Shown: positions 47,601-60,708 of the stretch, piece after piece
Layout: every line of letters starts with the position of its first letter
Numbering within the stretch: the stretch's first letter is position 1
Origin: Dentipellis sp. KUC8613
Lineage: Eukaryota; Basidiomycota; Agaricomycetes; Russulales; Hericiaceae
Direction of reading: 5' to 3'
DNA: 64,000 bases
NCBI GenBank assembly: GCA_002286715.1
Contig: NSJX01000001.1
Span: 1,543,805-1,607,804 of the forward strand
Program-made: the position numbers and the translations under genes
The notes under the pieces: generated by a model
Told to the model about the DNA's origin: nothing
The model's database searches: none
Seen by the model: only the letters and a program-made list of their open reading frames with translations

Positions 47601-50600
47601 GGCATCATTGTCTACGCGCAGTGGAGGTCGTCGAAAGCAACCACCTCCAGATCTTGCTACTTTCCTCAAGACCCACATGCTCGGTGTCATATCTCATCTC
47701 ATTGATATGCTCCAAGACATTCAGGGCAAGAAAACGACGGAGTCCAAACGACAAATCCTTCGCAGCTTAGGTGCGCTCACGCAGATACTGGGCCCTTCGA
47801 TCAGCAGCGTAGCACCTCAGGTGTGTGTTAGGAGCTTCTTGCGCGAATGTCATTCCCTAATTTATATCTCTGATAAAATATAGATCATGGCTACTTTGCA
47901 AATGATGCTCGGTGTCCCGGAGCTTTCTGATGTGACTCTGGAGATCTGGTACACCTTTCTGACGACTCTGAGTGTCCAAGAGTTGGGCCCTCAGGTAGGG
48001 CCGACTAGCGCGTCCCTGGTCGGATCCTGGTCGTCGCTCTCTACAACCGGGCGGGAGATCACACGCAAGATATTCTTGTACTTTTTGGTAGAGGTGGGAG
48101 GCGCTCTTAGTAATCATCTCGACGATATCGTGGATCCTGCCGGCATTCCTGAGCTCGCCGATGCTCACAAGAAACTGTGGAATCTACGCAACGGCTGGAA
48201 AGAGGCGGACAAACTCCGTCGGATCCTGGACCGGGCTGCGAACGACAACGTCAATGTCTCACTGCAGGCTTTCCGCGAACTCAAGATTATGATGGCCCAG
48301 CATCGAGACTTCTTCCAGGGACTGGCTTCGGGCGACAATTTCCATCCTACTGTTAGCCGACTTCTGGAAGTGATCCTCACAGCCGCGTGTCGTGACCTGG
48401 ATGGGTCTGAGGATTTGCGTCTTCTTGCTTACGAGTGCCTCGGGGCCCTCGGAGCTGTCGACCCTGATAGGTGCGACTATGACCTGCACGACACTCGGAT
48501 GGTCGTTCTCAAGAATTTCACGGATGAGGGCGAATCCGTCATGTTTGCTCTGCACCTCATCACCGAAGTCCTTGTCGGTGCTTTCCGGTCGACGAGTGAC
48601 ATTACATACCAGACCAATCTAGCCTACGCGATCCAGGAACTACTGCGGTTCTGTCAGTTCACGCCGGCGCTTGTTTCTCACAACTCGAATAGCTCTATTC
48701 CTCTGAGGGTACGCAACAGATGGAGTCACTTGCCTAAGCATGTTCTCGAGACAGTCACACCGTTGCTGGAGGCTCGCTTTAGCGCGAGGGATCGACCTGC
48801 CCCGGTACTAGAACTCCCTATATATCCAAAGCAGTCGACATATCGAGAATGGATTCAGCTCTGGACGACTCATCTCATATCTCGCGTACAGGGCGAAACT
48901 GCTCGGACTATATTCCTAGTCTTCCGCTCTGCAGTGCGAAACAAGGATGTGGGCGTTGCACACCATCTGCTGCCGCATCTTGTCTTGACGACTCTCGTAT
49001 CCGGCCAAGAAGAGGATGCTATGAATGTGCGTGCAGAGTTGCTGGCAGTCCTCCAGGACCAAGTGGATCCTGACAGCCAGTCGACACCGGACAAGAAGTT
49101 GCTCAGTGCACAGGTAAATTCCATGGGGGATACGCTCTAGTCATTCGTTTACTCACCCTGCTTCGAAGGCCGTTTTTATGCTGCTGGACCACTTGAACAA
49201 GTGGGTGAGACTCGTTCGCCAAGAAATGAATGGCAAAAAAGCGGAGACCAAACGGTCGCGAAGCCACGCGGGCTTCAGCGACATCGAGGAACAACTGATG
49301 CGGGTTGACTCTGTTCTCTCAAATATAGATCAGGATCTCATGGCGAAGGCAGCCTTCAAATGCAAAGCCTACGCACGTGCACTCATGAGTTTCGAGCGCC
49401 ATATTGGCACGCTGCAAGACCGTAACGCAGGGAACGCAGAAATTCAGCAGTGCTATGAGCGTTTGCATGAAATATACGCTAACCTAGACGAGCCAGATGG
49501 GATGGAGGGCGTGTCGACACTGATCTTGGCACCGACTTTGGAACACCAGATTCGCCAGCACGAGAGCACGGGCCGATGGACGTCGGCTCAGAGTTGCTGG
49601 GAGCTGCGGCTACAGCAGTCTCCAGATAACCTCGACTATCATATCGGATTACTGCGGTGCTTGCGAAATTTAGGTCACTATGGTATGCCACATGTTCTGA
49701 AAACCCTGCAAGGGCTGACTGCGAGCTATGACAGATACCCTTCGAACACACGTCAAAGGTGTCCTTACCCGAAACCCAGCATGGAAAACAGCTTTGGCAG
49801 GCTTCCAAGTTGAGAGTGCATGGATGATTGGTGATTGGGGCGAAGTCGAGAGCCTCGTTACAGACACCGAATCACAAACCTCATCTATGGTCGTAGCCCG
49901 GCTCTTGCTCGCACTACGTGCAGATGATTCTACGAACCTCGAGCAAGCGCTATCTCAAGCTCGTCTGGTTCTCGGGAACCCAATATCAACGGCGGGACCG
50001 CGAGAGTACCGACACTCGTATGAAGCAGTCCTCAACCTCCATCAGGTTCATGAAGTGGAGATGGTTTACGAATTCATGCGAAATCTCCCGACCAGTGGCA
50101 CAAATTCCGCGAGGCAAAGGAGCGAAAGTCTCGCTCATCTCTCGCATGACTTGACTGCACGGTTGGAGTTGACGCTTCCGACGTTCCGTGTCCGTGAGCC
50201 GATTCTCAGTATGCGCAGGACTGCGTTTGGGTTGAAGTAAGTTGTTTCTATTCATTATCCAGGATTCTCAGAGCTCATCATCTTCAGTGCCAAACGGTAC
50301 CATCCACTAGCAGGGGAGATCGGCCGTTCCTGGCTCACCAGTGCGAGGATTGCCCGTAAGGCCGGACATTCGCAGACCGCATATAGCGCGATGTTACAGG
50401 CCGAACAAAGCCGCACTCCCTTTTCGTTCATACAGAGTGCTCGACTGATCAAGGCAAACGGGGAGCCTCTGCGTGCACTCCAAGCTCTGAAGAACTCTAT
50501 CGAGCTTTGTGGACTCGGCTCGGACACACCAGGCGATGTCATTGACCTTACCGAGGATGATGAGGAGACTAAACAGATGAAGGCGAAGGTATGGTCAAAA

Positions 50601-53286
50601 GTATTCCCTATATTATTGGCGAATGTTGATGATTGGACGTGGACAGGCTGAAGTTCTCCACGCGCGGTGGATGAACGATTCAGAGCGCTTCGATTCTGCG
50701 GTTGTTCTCAAAGCCTTCCAGCGAGCGACGGAATTGTGGCCAAAGTGGGTTCGCGATTCGTCGATCCATCCAAGTTTTGTTCAAAAATACTTTCTAGGTG
50801 GGAAACAGCGACATACTATCTCGGGAAATTCCAGGACGAGTGTTACAAAAACCTTCCTGCGAAGGATCAGAAGCATCGGTGTGTCGCTTTTTTTTTTGAC
50901 TCGTAAACAGTAGTCTCATTCAGGGATCAGGGGTATGCGGATGAACGTATCCACAGTACGATGTTTCGCGAAGTCCATGCGAAACGGCTCGAAGTATATC
51001 TACCAAACCGTCCCCCGAATGCTCACGATTTGGCTGGACATGGGCGAAGACCGCACCAATAGCAAAGCTGAGATGTTCAACAAAGTCAACGCCGAAGTTG
51101 CCAGGACCATCCAGATTGTCCCGCCCTACATGGTGCGTGACGAAAACTTTTGCACTGGGACTATGTTCATCGGCTCGGTTTCGATAGTGGTATATGACGT
51201 TCCCGCAAATCGTGTCGCGAATTGGCCATTCGAATCCCGTAGTATACGAAATCATGGCCGACCTGATCAGTGCAGTTCTTCGAGAATACCCACAGCAAGG
51301 CCTATGGCTATTTGCTTCTGTCATGAAGTCCACGAAGCCGTTACGGGAAACCCGGGCTCGGGAGATACTTACCAAGCTTCGGGTATAGTCTTCCCTGTGT
51401 CTCTCACATCTTACAAAGGAATTAACAGGCAGATGTTTGTAGAACAACCCGATGAACAGCAACACACTGGTTCCGCGCCTGATTGACGAGATCATGGCAA
51501 TGGCAAATGCCCTTCTCGGACTCTGCGATTTCCCTGTCAAGGATAACTCGAAGAAAACGCTGAGCATGAAGAAAGACTTCCCTGAGTTTGCGAAGCTAGT
51601 CCCGAGCAAGCTCATCATCCCACTGCAAGAGTCGTTGATCGTAACTCTCCCTCCGACCTCTGCGAGCACAGAGCCGGAGCACCAACACCAGCCGTTCCCC
51701 ATCGATACGCCCACCTTCCACAGTGGGTGCAGCTCAACTCTATAAACCGGGGCTTCCGAAGCTGACACTTATATTAGGATTCCTCGACGAGATCGACGTC
51801 ATGCACTCGCTGGCGCGGCCACGCAAGATCACGATCGTGGGCAATAACAACCAAACGTATATGTTCTTGGGAAAGCCGAAGGACGACCTGCGGAAGGACG
51901 CGCGGCTGATGGACTTCTATGCCATCATCAACAAGCTTCTCAAGGCGAACTCGGATTCTCGACGGCGGCAGCTTCGTGCGTGCTTCGTGGGACCTGTTTG
52001 CACTTCTTCTCACATGGTAGTTGCAATTTGCCAGACATCCGGACGTACGGCGTGGTGACGTTGAACGAAGAGTGTGGGTTCATCCAATGGGTTCCCAACA
52101 CTATCCCGATCCGACCGGTTCTCCTCAAGTATTACGAGGCGCGGGGAATCCGGAGTTGGGTAAGGCTTCCTTATTTCCCACTACTGTGGCCCTTGCTGAC
52201 AATCCGTACAGTACAGCGAACTTAACGCCATCTTCAGCCGGATCAAGGAGGCGACCGACAAGGATGGGTGTCGTATATTCGTCTCCGAAGTCCTTCCACT
52301 GTGCGTGTTATATTTTTTCCGTCATTCAGAACGATGTACTCATGCAGTGTAGGTTCCCTCCTGTGTTCCATGAGTGGTTCATCGAGACGTTCCCCGAACC
52401 GACTGCGTGGCTTGCGAGCCGTTTGACATATGGTCGGACTGCGGCCGTGATGTCGATGGTTGGCTTCATCCTCGGGTACGGCAGCTCTCATCTTCAAAGA
52501 CGGCTTAGTTGCTGATAGGAATGTCAGGCTTGGAGATAGGCATGGAGAGAATATATTGCTCGACGAGAACTCTGGCGACGCTATCCATGTCGATTTCAAC
52601 TGTCTGTTCGAGAAGGTAACCTTTTCATACTTCCGCAGTGAAAACAAATCTGAGGCTGTTCCTCTAGGGGAAAACACTCGAGACTCCGGAAAGAGTGCCC
52701 TTCAGGCTTACTCAGAACATGGTAGATGGTCTCGGAGTGACCGGAGTTGAGGGTAAGTCTGCATTCCAAAGGCGCACCTCGTGTGATGCTCACACCCAGC
52801 TTCCAGGTGTCTTCCGAAACGCTTGCGAACTTACATTGCAAATGCTGCGCGACAACAAGGACATCCTTATGAGTGTCCTGGACGCATTCATTCACGACCC
52901 TCTGGTGGAATGGGAAGATGAGAAGCGCAAGTTGGTGAGTATATGTGCCTGTCTCTCACAATGGAGTAGCTCACCATCTCTTCTAGGAACGTGAGGCGAT
53001 GCGGCGTGCCACGAACAGCGTGAAGCAGTCTGTTGATCTGAGGATGCTGGCGAAGAACGCGCTGCAGCCTATCGAGAAGAAGCTTAAGGGCATATACTCC
53101 ACAAACAAGGAGCGCTCCGAGAAGGAGTTCTCGACGACTAATCTCGTGCAGGCGCTGATCCAGGAGGCGACGGATAATCAGAATCTGGTGAGTCCGTCTT
53201 TCAGTCGTCCGAATGACCAAGGGCCCGCGGGCATGCTGATGAGACTATAGGGCAAAATGTATCCCGGCTGGGCTGCATTCCACTGA
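44607..53286 (+). CDS. ATR/Mec1/Rad3-type PI3K-like checkpoint kinase
   Basis: The start is ATG at 44607 ([16 protein letters not shown]) and the stop is TGA at 53286 after [10 protein letters not shown], a FATC end. It is an 8.7-kb gene with about 20 introns. The N-terminal two thirds are HEAT-like helical repeats, with a UME region near 46700-47600 ([31 protein letters not shown]). The FAT region (about 49200-51700) includes [31 protein letters not shown] and MWLDMGE-like sequence. The catalytic domain carries [55 protein letters not shown], then [13 protein letters not shown] (catalytic loop) and [10 protein letters not shown] (activation motif). Such kinases sense RPA-coated ssDNA through an ATRIP partner and phosphorylate checkpoint targets. 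Near GDRHGENIL an intron (52479-52526) is removed cleanly. All key catalytic residues are present. Confidence 0.94.
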
Positions 53287-53413
53287 GAGAGCTGTAGTAT
53301 ACGGGACTATTTGTTAGATGTATTCATATTAATTGCTACAAAATGTATCCATACAATCCAATGCAATCGTACAAAATCCACAAGATGTCAAGAAAGCACC
53401 GCCGATGCGGAGC

Positions 53414-54362
53414 TCACGCCTCTCCAAGCTCCCTCTTCAGCCGTTCCAGCTCCTTTTCTTTTTCAATGAGAATCCCTCGCCATTTGTCCTGCTCGGCGAT
53501 AATCTTCTTACGCCCCTCCTCGAACCGCTCGATCTCCTCTTTCTCCATCAGCGCCGTGAACTCCGGCACACCACCCTTACTCGCCTCCAGCGATCCGGGA
53601 TTCGCAGTGTGGAACGGAACGGGGCGGCGCTTCGTCTTCGGCAGTGGGGTCGGGGGGTGTGCGGTCAGGATGTTGAGGAAAGACTGGAAGGGGTCGTTGA
53701 AGACGATCTCGTCGTACTGCCATGAGTGCACGGGGCCCATTTTCGAGGCGACTTCGAGGGGAGGGGCCTCGGCTGGGGCGGGGTCTGTGCCGGTGGGCGC
53801 CCATGGATGAAGCTTTAGGTGGTGATAGAACAGGATGGCTTTTTCGCCTGCTTCGGCGACGAAGTTCATGCGGATTTGGATCTCGAATTCACCCCATCTG
53901 TGTAGCAGTGAGCAAGTCGAGGACGATGAGTTATATAGGGACACGCACCCAGTTTCCGTGATCTCAAAGGGTGCTTTATCTACATCTGCAAGACAATGTA
54001 CGCGGTCAGCGGTGTACGCGCCGTGTCAAGACGTAGGTTCGTACTTCGTGTTGCATTGGGGTATGTCTCATGAAGCTTGAACGTGACGCGTTTCAAGAAA
54101 TAACTTAGGTCGTCTGCACCACCTACGAGCTCAGAATCTGGTGCCGACGCGGCACTGCGCACAGCGACGGTCCATCTGTGTGTATGCTCGCGCGACTGTG
54201 GCGGCAACGCCTGCCTTTCCTCATCCGTGAGCACGACGGCGATGTTCCCGTACACCACGGGGCGGTATATAGAGAGGCCCTGTGTGGTATGAGCATTTGG
54301 GATGCAGAAAATTCAGACGCGACGGGGGCACGCACCCTGACACGAACGCGCTCGTTGGCCAT
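53414..54362 (-). CDS. YAF9: YEATS-domain protein Yaf9
   Basis: The start is ATG at 54362; the 27-nt first exon (MANERVRVR) joins to GLSIYRPVVYGNIAVVL. The YEATS domain follows: THRWTVAVRSAASAP, DLSYFLKRVTFKLHETYPN, then the junction after FEITETG giving WGEFEIQIRMNFV and ILFYHHLKLHPW. After the domain come VHSWQYDEIVFNDPF and a Pro-rich link. The C-terminus is a coiled coil (EKEEIERFEEGRKKII, EKELERLKRELGEA) ending at TGA 53414. Yaf9 (GAS41 in animals) is shared by the NuA4 acetyltransferase and SWR1 remodelling complexes and reads acylated H3 lysine. The aromatic cage region is present. The window also holds an ING protein of NuA4 type, though 25 kb away, so no cluster is implied. Confidence 0.93.
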
Positions 54363-54517
54363 GATGGCGGACGCGGTCAAGACGCGAGGTCGCGACGCGC
54401 CGAGGCTGCCCCGGAGCAAGCCGGGTTCCGTCCCTATCCAAACTCCGCACGCCGTACTTGAGCCAGCATATTATCCCTCTACTCACCTCCTCTCCAAATC
54501 ACTTGCTGCCTGTCAGA

Positions 54518-54919
54518 ATGATCGACGCTCTCGTATACAGTGCGTGTCGTGCTTACTGCTGCAGAAGAATGTACTGACGATGGGCTGTGGTTGCAGAGAA
54601 GAACACGGTTGTGGAGAAGCAGCGGGCTTACCAGGTGCGTTTGGTGTCGATTAGGGATGAGGATTATTGCTTATCGTTTCTCTGGTGTACAGGCCTCCCA
54701 CAAGCCCATCTGGCACCGTCCTGCGAGGGCCGGTCTCTACATGGGTGCGTTTCTGTCCGTTTCAAGTCGCATCACGCTCTGACCGGCACGTGTTAGGTGT
54801 CTACAAGGTCGCCTTCGCCGCCAGCGCGTTGTCCATCGTCTACAGCGCGTTCACCCTCATCAAGGTGTGTTCGTTCGTCTCGAACGGCATCGCAGGACTG
54901 ACCGTAGGCAAACCCTTAG
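54518..54919 (+). CDS. COX7: Cytochrome c oxidase subunit 7 (COX7/VIIa-like)
   Basis: Five tiny exons (54518-54539, 54597-54634, 54693-54744, 54797-54864 and 54908-54919) total 192 nt, or 63 residues and a stop. The product begins MIDALVYKKNTVVEKQRAYQ and continues ASHKPIWHRPARAGLY, then a membrane helix VYKVAFAASALSIVYSAFTL and a short tail. This matches the pattern of yeast Cox7 (short N-terminus, K-P-hydrophobic-W, R..R..LY, one TM helix). It is an inner-membrane structural subunit of complex IV. The last exon is uncertain: an earlier acceptor at about 54890 would give a stop after one residue (KD-stop), with the same core protein. The next gene on the same strand is a complex IV assembly factor. 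Confidence 0.82.
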
Positions 54920-55323
54920 GGCAAATAAACTATTCGTCTTAGAGAGCGTCGTGTACTGTCACTAGCTTTTGGGGGCGAACAATCGTTAGAACCGGCATAA
55001 CATTCCAATAACTTTGAGTCTGCGTGAACCGTTGCGTGCATATATACAGTGAAGCAAATAAGAGTGATCTCGTTTTGCGATGCCATGTCTTGAGTGAAAT
55101 GCTGAGAGCACAGAATAAAATACCGTGACCATTGACAGGGGTATGACCACATAATAGACCTTAGCCAATCGGCGCGCAGGGCACGCTCACCTCTTCCCTC
55201 TTACTCTCATTCCTCGTCTGGTGGCCGTCGTCCGTGAGCTGTGTACCGCAAGCCGTCGCGCAGTACCTCGGCTTTGAACACTGTGGTAGACCCATCCATA
55301 ATCACTGCCTTTACGCCGACGCA

Positions 55324-55898
55324 ATGTCCGAACCGCAGTACATTGACCGGCGCGCGGCAGCCAACTCATACCGACCCAAAAGCTATGTGAGTCCTGGCTC
55401 TGTCAGTCTGCCGATGCGTTTCGGACCTGCTGAACTGTGTATGACTGAAACTAGGTGATGTCTCCGGGCCTGAAGCGGGCGCGCGAGCCGTACAGGGTGA
55501 AAAACGCGATTACCGGCGTTATTGTTGCGTCGTTCGCAGTGGGCGCGTGGGCATACTCGATCAGCGCCGTGAAGCAGGACAGTTTCGAAGATGTGGACGC
55601 AGAGGCGCGTGCATTGGCGGGGTCAGGAGGGCGCAGCCTGGAGGACGAAGAGCGAGAGAAGAGTCAGGCGGCAGTTTCCACGAGTGCTGCTTTGACTCCG
55701 GTGCAGCCTGTGCCTGCTGCGCCTGCAACGGATGGTTCACAGGGAGCTGCGGTGGGACGAGGGGTGCTTGCGTCGGTGCTGGAGAGGCAATACCCTCGGC
55801 TTCTGGACCCGACGCGGAAGACGCTGGTTTGGGGAGCGCCGTCGGTGGACAGGATAGGGAGAATTGGGGACGAGACGGTGTATTCAGCACGGCGGTGA
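55324..55898 (+). CDS. COA3: Cytochrome c oxidase assembly factor 3 (Coa3)
   Basis: Exons 55324-55386 and 55455-55898 give 168 residues and a stop. The junction reads PKSYVMSPGLKRAREPYRVK, followed by a single membrane helix (NAITGVIVASFAVGAWAYSI) and SAVKQDSFEDVD. This short basic segment, helix and acidic/Asp motif is the Coa3/CCDC56 hallmark. The C-terminal half is an Ala/Pro-rich, low-complexity stretch (STSAALTPVQPVPAAPAT) ending in VLERQYPRLLDPTRKTLVWG. Coa3 lies in the inner mitochondrial membrane and binds nascent Cox1 with Cox14 and Mss51. The start at 55324 was chosen because it is the only upstream ATG that splices in phase to the helix exon. Confidence 0.85.
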
Positions 55899-56091
55899 CG
55901 GTGTCGAGGAGTCTATTGATTATTCTAATATATTGTTACGGGCCTGCAATTGCAAGCTCCGTAAACGTCTAAACTGTGCAATTAATTATGGGAAGAATGG
56001 GAGGAGCTGAGTCAGCAAGGGCGATGCTTGGGACAATCATGACGTCCAACGGTTCTCCTCCGTCGAATACCACAATTTCCTTTCATGACCC

Positions 56092-56140
56092 TGTCTCACT
56101 TTCCCTCCTCATAATTCTTTCCTTTCCTCTTTCCTCCTCA
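56092..56140 (+). promoter_or_regulatory. Polypyrimidine tract upstream of the OSBP gene
   Basis: A CT-rich stretch (TCTCACTTTCCCTCCTC, then CTTTCCTTTCCTCTTTCCTC) lies within 60 bp upstream of the ATG at 56149. Such pyrimidine tracts commonly mark transcription start regions of fungal genes that lack a TATA box. No TATA element was seen nearby. Confidence 0.4.
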
Positions 56141-56148
56141 CATCCACT

Positions 56149-59100
56149 ATGCCCACCGCCTCTCAGTCCGCCTTTACTCTCCGGAACATAGAAGCAGGCA
56201 GGCCTCCTACTCACTTGCCCCAACGTGCCCGTTCCGCCGATTCTGACCGTTCCGTACAGGCGCATCGGAACCCCTCTACCAAGTCAAGCTCTTGTCTGCC
56301 CTCCGAAGCGGTGAGCGCTGTCTCGGCATATCTGCTCATTACAGGCCCTCATTTCCCCGGACGTATCCCGCTCGTACAGGCGACCCGGCCCTAATTCATC
56401 CATTTCTTACCGAGTTTGACAAGGAAAGGCGCAAGTCGCAAGACCCCGACGCAGATGCAGCCGCATCTGCTTTGCATTTAGCTATTCGCTGTGCTTCCAG
56501 TACGGTCCTTTCCTCTACCTGTTGCCCCGACTCTCACGTTCCTCCAGCTGCTACCGTTGCTCTTCTGCTGTCTAATAGGTCTATCTCACCTAATGCTATT
56601 CATCCTCCGGGCTCCGGCACCACCGCGCTTCACCTTGCCTCGTCTCTCGGGCGTGCCGACGTAGTAAGCCTCCTCCTCGAGCAAGAAGGTATCGACGATA
56701 CTCTCCGTGACCGAGATGGCAAAACGTGCAAGGATGTCGCGCGCGGAAGGGACGTTATGCGCGTCATTCACGGTACGTCATTTACTCACCCGGCGTCCGT
56801 ACCCAACTTATTCGTCGGTATACAGACTCTCGCTCCTTCCTCACCGCATCGTACCGCTCTTTACTGCGTACATATATCCACTCATCCCGCTCCGATCCGC
56901 CACCCCCATCGCTACTTGCACTTCTGTCCTCCCCTCGGATTAGACTTGTCGATCTCTCCTACCTCGATGACGCCACCGGCACAACACTACTCCACGAAGC
57001 CGCACGCCGGCGCGACCTCAGGCTCGTTGAGCTTGCAGTCCGTGGCGGCGCCGACATCTTCGTTCGTGACCGCAGAGGTCGGACGGTCAGCGATGTAGTC
57101 GGTAAGGATGACAAAGTTCGCGTCTTCTTGAGGCAGTGTAAGGCTTCTATTCTCCTTCGGAAACGCGACTAGGCTGAACTGGCCCTAGTCACCAATCAGG
57201 ATACGACACTCATTGAGGACGCGACAAATAACGAGCCTCCGACACTACGAGGATATCTGAACAAGTATACCAATGTTGCTCGCGGCTATAGCACAAGATG
57301 GTTCGTCCTCAAGGACGGTGTACTATCATGTATGCGGCTATATGCGCCCTTAGCCTTCGCAGTGCGCTGATTATGCACCAGATTATCGCCACCAAGAGGA
57401 CGAACAGGTTGCTAGCCGTGGATCCATCTCCATGAAGACTGCGATCCTTCGTCCCGGTAATTCTGGCGAAAAGATGCGCTTTGAGGTTCAGTCCACACCA
57501 TCAAGAGCACACTCTAGTGTGCAGAAGTGGTACCTCAAAGCAAATCACCCGGTTGAGGCGTCTCGCTGGGTTTTAGCTATCTCGAGGTCCATCGAATGGC
57601 ACAAACAACTGGGCGACACGGCCTCGGATGCTGGCGACGCCTCTTCTACCAAGGCGTCAGTCCTTGGCAGCATAAGCTCTTTGAATCCTTCGTCGATCAG
57701 GCAATACGGTTACAATCGCGAGGGACGGAATGGTGACGACGATTCGCTTGCCAGCTCCGTCGGAGACAAAGTGGATTCCCAGCAGCCCAGTCCAAACATA
57801 CCGCAAGCTGGTGACCCGCAGACTTCCGACGAACAAGACAAGGACGAAGCCAACGACGAATCGTCCGCCAACGACAGCGAAGATAATTTGCAGAGCCGTG
57901 TTCCGCCTTACGATACCTCATTCGACCTGCAGGGCAACTCCACCGCCGCACAACTCGATCTCACCGGTCAAATTCTCGAGAGCCTGTGTTCAGGGAACCC
58001 CCCTGCTCCACGCGCCGCCGAATTGCGGGCTGCATTAAAGGAGTCGCTATCAAGCACGCGGAGCATGATGACCGAATACCTTGCCATGGTGAAGGAACGG
58101 GACGATTGGTGGCGCAAACGTCTAAAGCGCGAGCAGGAGCGGCAGAGTATGTGGGAGGAGAGTCTGAAGAGTGTCGTTGAAGAGGGCGAAGCGCTCGAGC
58201 GTGAGCTCCGCACACACGCACGGCGACATAGCCGTTCCTTCGAGCCGAGTTTCGCCAGCGATGCTGGTGGAGGGACATTAAAGGCCCGCCCATCAAAGCT
58301 TCCACTTGCGCTATCGCCGCCACCTATGGAAGAGATGACGGAGTCTCCTTTGGCTACCGCTGTCCCAGCCACTGCTGTTCCCGCGCCGTCGCCGCCAATC
58401 CAGCCGGGCGAGCACCCACAGCCATCTGTCGGCGCTCTGCGTCCACAGCGCTCTCGGACGATCACTCCGTCAGCCGCCGCAAATCGTCGGCGCTCGCTCG
58501 CGGGCGCTGCGATCTCTCCAGGCTTGTCGAGTGCGGGTCTAGAAACCGAAGAGGGCGATACGGACGAGGAAGACGAGTTCTTCGATGCGATTGAGACAAA
58601 TGCATTACCTAACCTGGTGGTCAACGAGCAGCTTGTTGGTCTCACCGAACCGAGTATTCCGCCGTCCATCAAAACGGAGCAGTACAAGGGATACAAGGTG
58701 CTGCGCCGGTCTCTGGGTCTCAAGAGTGACAACCGCCCGCCGACGAGTCTTTGGAGCGTGCTGAAGCACAGCATCGGGAAGGACCTTACGAAGATCAGCT
58801 TCCCTGTGTTCTTCAACGAGCCGACAAGCATGTTGCAGCGAATGGTGAGTGGGCTTGGCATGCTCTATCCTTGCTATCTCCCAGAGACTCAACCTTTCCT
58901 CATGTAGGCGGAAGATATGGAGTTCTCCGAGTGTCGTAAGTGTTGCTTGACGTGCATTATGGAGGTCTGTCTCATGCACATCTATAGTTGACGCTGCCGC
59001 CGAGGAGACGGATCCCCTACGTCGTATCGCCTTTGTGGCGGCCTTTGCGATGTCAAATTACTCTTCGACAATCGGCCGCATTGCGAAGCCCTTCAATCCC

Positions 59101-60308
59101 ATGCTTGTACGTACCTTTGTTTCTGTACCTGGTATATCGTATACGGTGCGCTCATCCCGTGTTCTGGAACAGAGCGAGACCTTTGAGTACGTGAGACTAG
59201 ACAAGGAGTACCGGTATGTTTCCGAGCAAGTCAGCCACCACCCGCCCATTTCAGCATGTTTTGCCGAGTCTCCGCGGTGGCATTACTACGGCGAGGTACG
59301 CTCCGACTTCTGGTTATAGGCTAGAGAAGACTCCGGTCTAACGTGATCCGCACAAAATTTGCCAGGTCGATGCCCAGAACAAGTTCACCGGCAAATCGTT
59401 CGAGATTCGCCCCACGGGCGTAGCGCACGCTGACCTACTCCTCCCTACTGAACGCGCGCCTCACTATCCGAAGTACGAAAGCGAGAAGTTCAAGGACCGC
59501 GTCATCGAGCACTATAGCTGGAAGAAGGTTACCACGAACGTCTCCGGGTTTATTCTTGGGTCGCCCACCATTGATCATTATGGGGATATGATCGTACGTG
59601 GCAGGCGTCCCGTGCTCTCTCTTCCCCTGGATTCTCACCCGCTTCTCTGCATTCCAGGTCACCAATCATCGCACGGGAGACCAGTGCGTGCTGACCTTCA
59701 AGCCCCGTGGATGGCGCGGCAAGGATGCCTTCGAAATCTCCGGCTACGTCCAGGACGCGCAGGGTGACGTTGTGTACGAGATCGCAGGGCGCTGGAACAG
59801 CCAGCTCGTCGCGCGCGCTGTGGGCGTGGGCTCCGGCTCGCTGAACCCCGACGTGTCGGTGAGCTCGGAGCCCACACCTGAGTTCATCCTCCTCTGGCGC
59901 AACTCGGAGAAGCCGCCCGCGCCGTTCAACCTGACGCCGTTCGCGATCACGCTGAACGACTGTCCCGAGGACACGCTCAAGCCGTACATCGCGCCGACGG
60001 ACTGCCGCCTGCGCCCGGACCAGCGCGCGTTCGAGCTGGGTCACTTCGAGCACGCGAACACGCTGAAGCAGAAGCAGGAGGAGATCCAGCGCGCGACGCG
60101 CAAGGCGCGGGAGGAGGGCCGGCTGCCGCCGCACGAGCCCAGGTGGTTCAGGGCGGAGACGGACGGCGACACGGGCGAGCGCGTGTGGAGTCCGTCGCGC
60201 GTCGGGCTCGACCTCGAGTACTGGGTCGAGCGCGAGAAGGTGTACGTGTCGGGCTGCAAAGAGAAGTGGGCGAATGTGGAGCCCATCTTCAGCGAGGACG
60301 AGCCTTGA
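56149..60308 (+). CDS. Oxysterol-binding protein, Osh1-like (ankyrin, PH and OSBP domains)
   Basis: The start is ATG at 56149 (MPTASQSAFTLRNIEAG). Two short introns then give ASEPLYQVKLLSALRSGDPA, followed by ankyrin repeats (STALHLAIRCAS-type, GTTALHLASSLGRADVVSLL and TTLLHEAARRRDLRLVELAV). A PH domain follows near 57240-57610 (LRGYLNKYTN, GYSTRWFVLKDGVLS, KWYLKANHPVEASRWVLAI). A Ser/Asp-rich linker leads to the ORD. There one sees LWSVLKHSIGKDLTKISFPVFFN-type sequence and the family signature EQVSHHPPISA. FEIRPTGVAHADLLLP, VTTNVSGFILGSPTIDHYGD and IAGRWNSQLV follow. It ends at TGA 60308 after VEPIFSEDEP. Such proteins exchange sterol and PI4P at membrane contact sites; ankyrin-bearing forms localise to nucleus-vacuole or Golgi contacts. 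A helical FFAT-like segment may lie in EDEEDEFFDAIE. Confidence 0.92.
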
Positions 60309-60708
60309 CCTTGACGGTTCGGGTGTCTGGACAGCACATTGTTTATGTCGGTGTTCATTTCTCGTTCATTGGGGGTTATGTGCGCACTATGGGTAGAATT
60401 TTGTTATAAATAGTCGAGTATCAACCATACAGATGTAGTTCCAGTAATCATATCCGCCAATGGACAAAGTTAAACATGTCTCTCCTCCAGTTCCTTCCGC
60501 GATATTCAAAATCCAGAGCAAGTACAAGGATATCAAGCTTACAACAGCAAATAGAGATGAAAACAGCGACAGTGTTGGTACATATCATAATGCAAGCTAT
60601 CTTCACACTAGGGCAGGATGCACGGCCTCCGCTGGAGATAACACATCCTGCCCCAGTCTGAAGACCTATGCAACCCCAGCTCACGCGTCCTGCAAACGCA
60701 GTCAGCGA

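Noticed and set aside
54865..54907. A shorter last intron of COX7 (acceptor near 54890)
   Set aside because: It would give a 31-nt or so intron, shorter than the others in this window; the acceptor at 54907 with a CTGAC branch site is preferred, but both give the same core protein.
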